Assembly (NCBI GenBank): GCA_015698045.1
Contig: BLAL01000297.1
Span: forward strand, 744,001 to 808,000
Origin: Rhizophagus clarus
Taxonomy: Eukaryota > Glomeromycota > Glomeromycetes > Glomerales > Glomeraceae
Length of the DNA stretch: 64,000 nucleotides
Reading direction: 5' to 3'
The notes beneath the pieces were generated by a model. That model ran no database searches and was not told where the DNA came from. It saw only the letters and a list, made by a program, of their open reading frames with translations. Of the stretch, positions 60,839 through 64,000 are shown one piece after another; position 1 is the stretch's first letter, and every line of letters begins with the position of its first letter. Position numbers and translations under genes: made by a program.

Positions 60839-63538
60839 ATGAAAAGACTCAGGACCCACCGTCTTACTAAATATATAAAGGTTCTTGGAAAACAAAATTC
60901 ATGTAATACCTACGTGGCATGTATTGCTTGTTTTGAAAAGTTAGAAGGTGATGAACTTTCAAGAAATACGTTTACAAATAAAAAACTGCAAGTCAAAAAT
61001 CACTTGAAAAATTGTCCACATTTTCGAGAAAAAATTGGAAATCAAGAAGAACTAGATGATATTATTAATTTGACAGATAATGAGATGGAAGAAAAAATAT
61101 ATCAAAAACGTCAAAAAGTGGATAATGAATTTGGTAAGAATGATGAAAAAGTCTTAAAGTATTTAAAATCTTTGCAGTATAATTTCAAAATTCCAAAATT
61201 TAAATCAATAGAAGAAACGGGTTCAGTAAAGTCATTTAGATCATTTGCTTCATCAACATCATCTACACGCAACTTTAATTCAAAAAATACAATTAAAAAT
61301 AATCTTATTCGCACTCCAACTAAAAGTGAAATACCAAAATTTGAACGTCTTTTACTAAGAATGTCAGTAGCAAACGGTTTCTCATTTCAGTGGATTGATC
61401 ATCCTGCAACCTTGGAACTCTTTGAATTTTTGAATCCATATCTCATATTGCCAAATAGAAAGGCTCTATCTAATCGTATATTAACAAGAGAAACTGAAAA
61501 TGTGAATACTTTGAGAAATGATAAATTAATTAATGATAAAGTTGGAGTTGTATTAGCGTTTGATGGTTGGAAGAATATTTTAAATCAGCATATATTCAGA
61601 TCATTATTTATATCGTCTTCAGGTGAAATTTTAATATGGGACGCCTCAGACATTAGTAGTGAACGTGAACGGTTAATTGAAATAATACCAAAAATAACTG
61701 GATTAATTCAAGAAACTAAAAGATTAGGTATTAAACTTAATGCAATAGTGTCAGATAGTGCACCGGCTTATGCTGCAGCACGGTAAATAAATAAAATTAT
61801 TAAAATGAATGCATGCTTTAATTTCAAACTATTACTTATTTAATAATTTATCATAGGCGACGACTTCGATTAGAATATGCAGAAATTGTCTTTCTTCCTT
61901 GTTTTGCACACCAATATCAACTGGCAATTGGAGATATTTTTAAAGAGTCACCAATTTTGAAAACCGCATCAAGTAAAGCAATTAAAATTGCTTCTTATTT
62001 TAAAAATGCAAATAATAGTTATTTCATTGGTAAATTGCGAGATATACAAAATGAATTATATGACAAATATTATTCAATTGTAATTCCTGGTGAGACAAGA
62101 TGGAACAGTCATTATTTTTGCTTTAAAAGTCTCATTCGGTCTGAACAAGCTTTACGAGTAATTATTTTTTTTTATTGATTTTTTATAATAATACAATAAT
62201 CAAAAAATTTTTTTTATTATTTATAGAATTTGGCAATTTGTTACGAACGTCCACAAATTGGTTCAGGAGATGAACTTTACTTAAATTCAGAACTTTGCCA
62301 AATACTTCTTGATAATGATTGGTGAGAAAAAATCGAGCTTTTGCAAGACATTTTATTACCTTATTGTGGTGTATTAAACAAGCTGCAATGTGATAAAGCA
62401 CGTCTTTATGAAGTGCTTCATGCTCTTGGATATTTTTGTCAATTTTGGAAGCAATTTCCTGATTCAGATTTAGGCAATCAAATGATTGATCGATTAGAAA
62501 AACGTCGGAGTCAATGGGAGCAGCCATTATTCTTACTTTCTTTTGCCCTCCATCCAAAATATCGTTTTGCATATTTCAATTCTGATCTTAATAATTTATC
62601 ATTTACTTCCCTAGGACGATATTTGACATACTATTATAAAGCATGGTTTAAAAAACGCCCATTACGATTATTATTGGAATTTGAGGATTTTCGTCAAAAG
62701 GTTGAACCATTTAATAATGAGACTTTTGAACAATTTGGAGAGGATGCTTTTAAATTTTGGGGATATGTAGAAAGTGATTATAAAGAATTGGCTGCAGTTG
62801 CTTTAAAAATTTTTGGTATGTGTGTGAATGCTGCATCTGTTGAACGAATGTGGTCTTCCATGGGTTTTTTACATACAGTTCGTCGTAACCGATTAAAAGT
62901 AAGTTAGAACTTAATTATTTAGTTAATATATAACACTTTTGATAATAAATTTATTTATCTAATTATTAAACAATGGTTTATTTATTAATTTATTTTATGG
63001 CAAGTTTTTTTATTAGATCTTTTAGTATTTGTTTGATGCTGGGTTTCTTATTTATTTGTATTATTTTTTTTATTAATTAAAATATTAAAAATTTTTTTTT
63101 TATTAGAATGAAAAAATATTAGCAATGAGTCAACTTCGGGCATCTATTAATTTTTTGTTAAGAGAAAAGGAATTACAACAAAGTCAAATTCAATTTTTGG
63201 ATTCAAATGCTCTTCCAATAGAAACTGATTCTGAAGTTTTTACACCAAATTCGAATATTGAAGAGGAAGAAGAAGATATTGAAGATAACACTATTGTTAC
63301 TCCTGAACATTGGGAACAAGAATTGGGAGAGTGGGAAGAGATGTTAATAGAAGAAGGGTTAGCACAATTGGAAGAGGAAGAGGAATTGAGGAGTAATTCA
63401 GATAATAATATGAAAGGTGATCTCTTAAGTGAATATATACATCCAGCAATAGACAAAAAAGCAAAATGGGAGCTTAAAAGTTTATTTAGTTCATCTCTTA
63501 ATGCTCCTAATTACTTAAATATAGAATCAAACGAATAA
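60839..63538 (+). pseudogene. hAT transposase, four exons, one in-frame stop
   Basis: Exons 60839-61782, 61857-62157, 62227-62898 and 63107-63538 join in frame (783 codons with stop); introns are GTAAAT/GTAATT/GTAAGT...AG. An N-terminal BED-like zinc finger has C28xxC31 and H55...C59. The RNase H-like core has the first acid in LAFDGWKN (Asp242), the second in VSDSAPAY (Asp306) and the GETRWNS block. The C-terminal dimerisation region reads ASVERMWSSMGF and RRNRL, followed by a conserved NEKILAMSQLRAS in exon 4 and an acidic tail. The only lesion is a TGA at 62323-62325 directly after a Trp codon, where TGG would give a WW pair; it removes the last 335 codons including the third catalytic acid and dimerisation region. 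The element may still move if transposase is supplied from another copy. Confidence 0.9.
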
Positions 63539-63737
63539 AACTTAATAAAAACTTTTTTTTGTTTAATGCTTTTAAAGATTTATGTATTATATATGATTTA
63601 ATTTTATTGGATAAAATATGTTCACGTGATAAAGTGCTTCCAAACTTCCAATAAAAATTCATTGGAATTGGAAGTATGATTGGAATTGGAAAATTTGGAA
63701 GTCCACATGTGCTTCCAAATTCCAATGCCCATCACTG

Positions 63738-64000
63738 CATACACGTATCTTTTAACCATGATCTTTTTTGTTTATTTTTTATTTTATCACTTTCTTTTAT
63801 TTCGTTTCAAGGAATTTTATTCTTCTGTTTAATATTTTTAAATATAATATATATTTACATATATTTTCATAATTTATTGCTTTGCAGGTACAAAAGTATT
63901 TATTTATTAATAATACTAATTGTGCTTTTACTTATACCGTAATACTAACAATATTATTCATATTTTCTTTATTCTTTTTGCTTATATCTTAATATTCACC
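63738..64000. other. Right flank of the hAT element
   Basis: Starts with the second CATACACG target copy, then AT-rich DNA with no recognised gene to the window end. Confidence 0.5.

Larger units (their letters stand above)
60557..63737 (+). mobile_element. Full-length hAT DNA transposon
   Basis: The left end CAGTGATGTGCATTGGAA and the reverse complement of the right end CAGTGATGGGCATTGGAA match at 17 of 18 bases and begin with the CAGTG typical of hAT elements. The element is flanked by identical 8-bp copies of CATACACG at 60549-60556 and 63738-63745, the target duplication length of the superfamily. It is 3181 bp long and encodes one hAT transposase. The perfect duplication indicates a fairly recent insertion. 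Confidence 0.95.

Noticed and set aside
1..64000. CRISPR arrays, bacterial operons, rRNA genes
   Set aside because: No regularly spaced identical repeats with unique spacers, no ribosome-binding-site-led gene strings and no rRNA-like sequence were seen; spliced genes show the DNA is eukaryotic.

Overview
The window is nuclear DNA of a eukaryote, most likely an arbuscular mycorrhizal fungus of the Rhizophagus type (Glomeromycotina). The support is a very AT-rich sequence with long A and T runs, short GT-AG introns of about 50 to 90 bases, and a family mix typical of that group: a Sel1-repeat/kinase pair, a SAM-domain protein, a MATA-type HMG-box protein, Crinkler-type nuclease remains, a multicopper oxidase and many transposon relics. 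The species is inferred from gene families; no marker gene fixes it.

Layout. 1-290: first exon of a multicopper oxidase that runs off the left edge on the minus strand. 2.8-4.3 kb: a broken Crinkler-type PD-(D/E)XK nuclease gene facing a broken Mad3/BUB1 checkpoint domain. 5.0-5.7 kb: a small element with 33-bp inverted ends. 6.1-11.9 kb: the main block of host genes on the plus strand: an 11-exon fusion of an alpha/beta hydrolase with a tyrosine phosphatase-like domain that lacks its catalytic cysteine, a five-exon protein kinase, a Sel1-repeat protein overlapping the kinase end in another frame, and a SAM-domain protein. 12-21 kb holds only decayed fragments and a telomere-like repeat. 21.5-22.4 kb: a small complete RBR ubiquitin ligase gene on the minus strand. 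23.4-47 kb: a roughly 24-kb AT-rich desert with simple repeats, tandem arrays and palindromes, in which the only clear gene is a MATA-type HMG-box gene at 32.5 kb. 47.2-51.7 kb: relics of large transposon-type genes, minus strand.

53.2-59.6 kb: the most unusual part, a compact, intron-free, minus-strand cluster of five genes that looks like the replication module of a virus-like or Polinton/plasmid-like DNA element. It has a superfamily 3 helicase, a short family B DNA polymerase with an OTU-protease-like N-terminal region, a protein resembling the viral two-cysteine adaptor family, and two unknown proteins. A TAATTAAA-type motif sits just upstream of each start. The helicase and polymerase frames are cut by ten in-frame stop codons with only one evident indel, and the last gene is split by a 381-bp TA-flanked element. 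No capsid, packaging ATPase or integrase gene is seen.

60.6-63.7 kb: a full-length hAT transposon with matching ends and a perfect 8-bp target duplication. Its four-exon transposase gene has a single in-frame stop.
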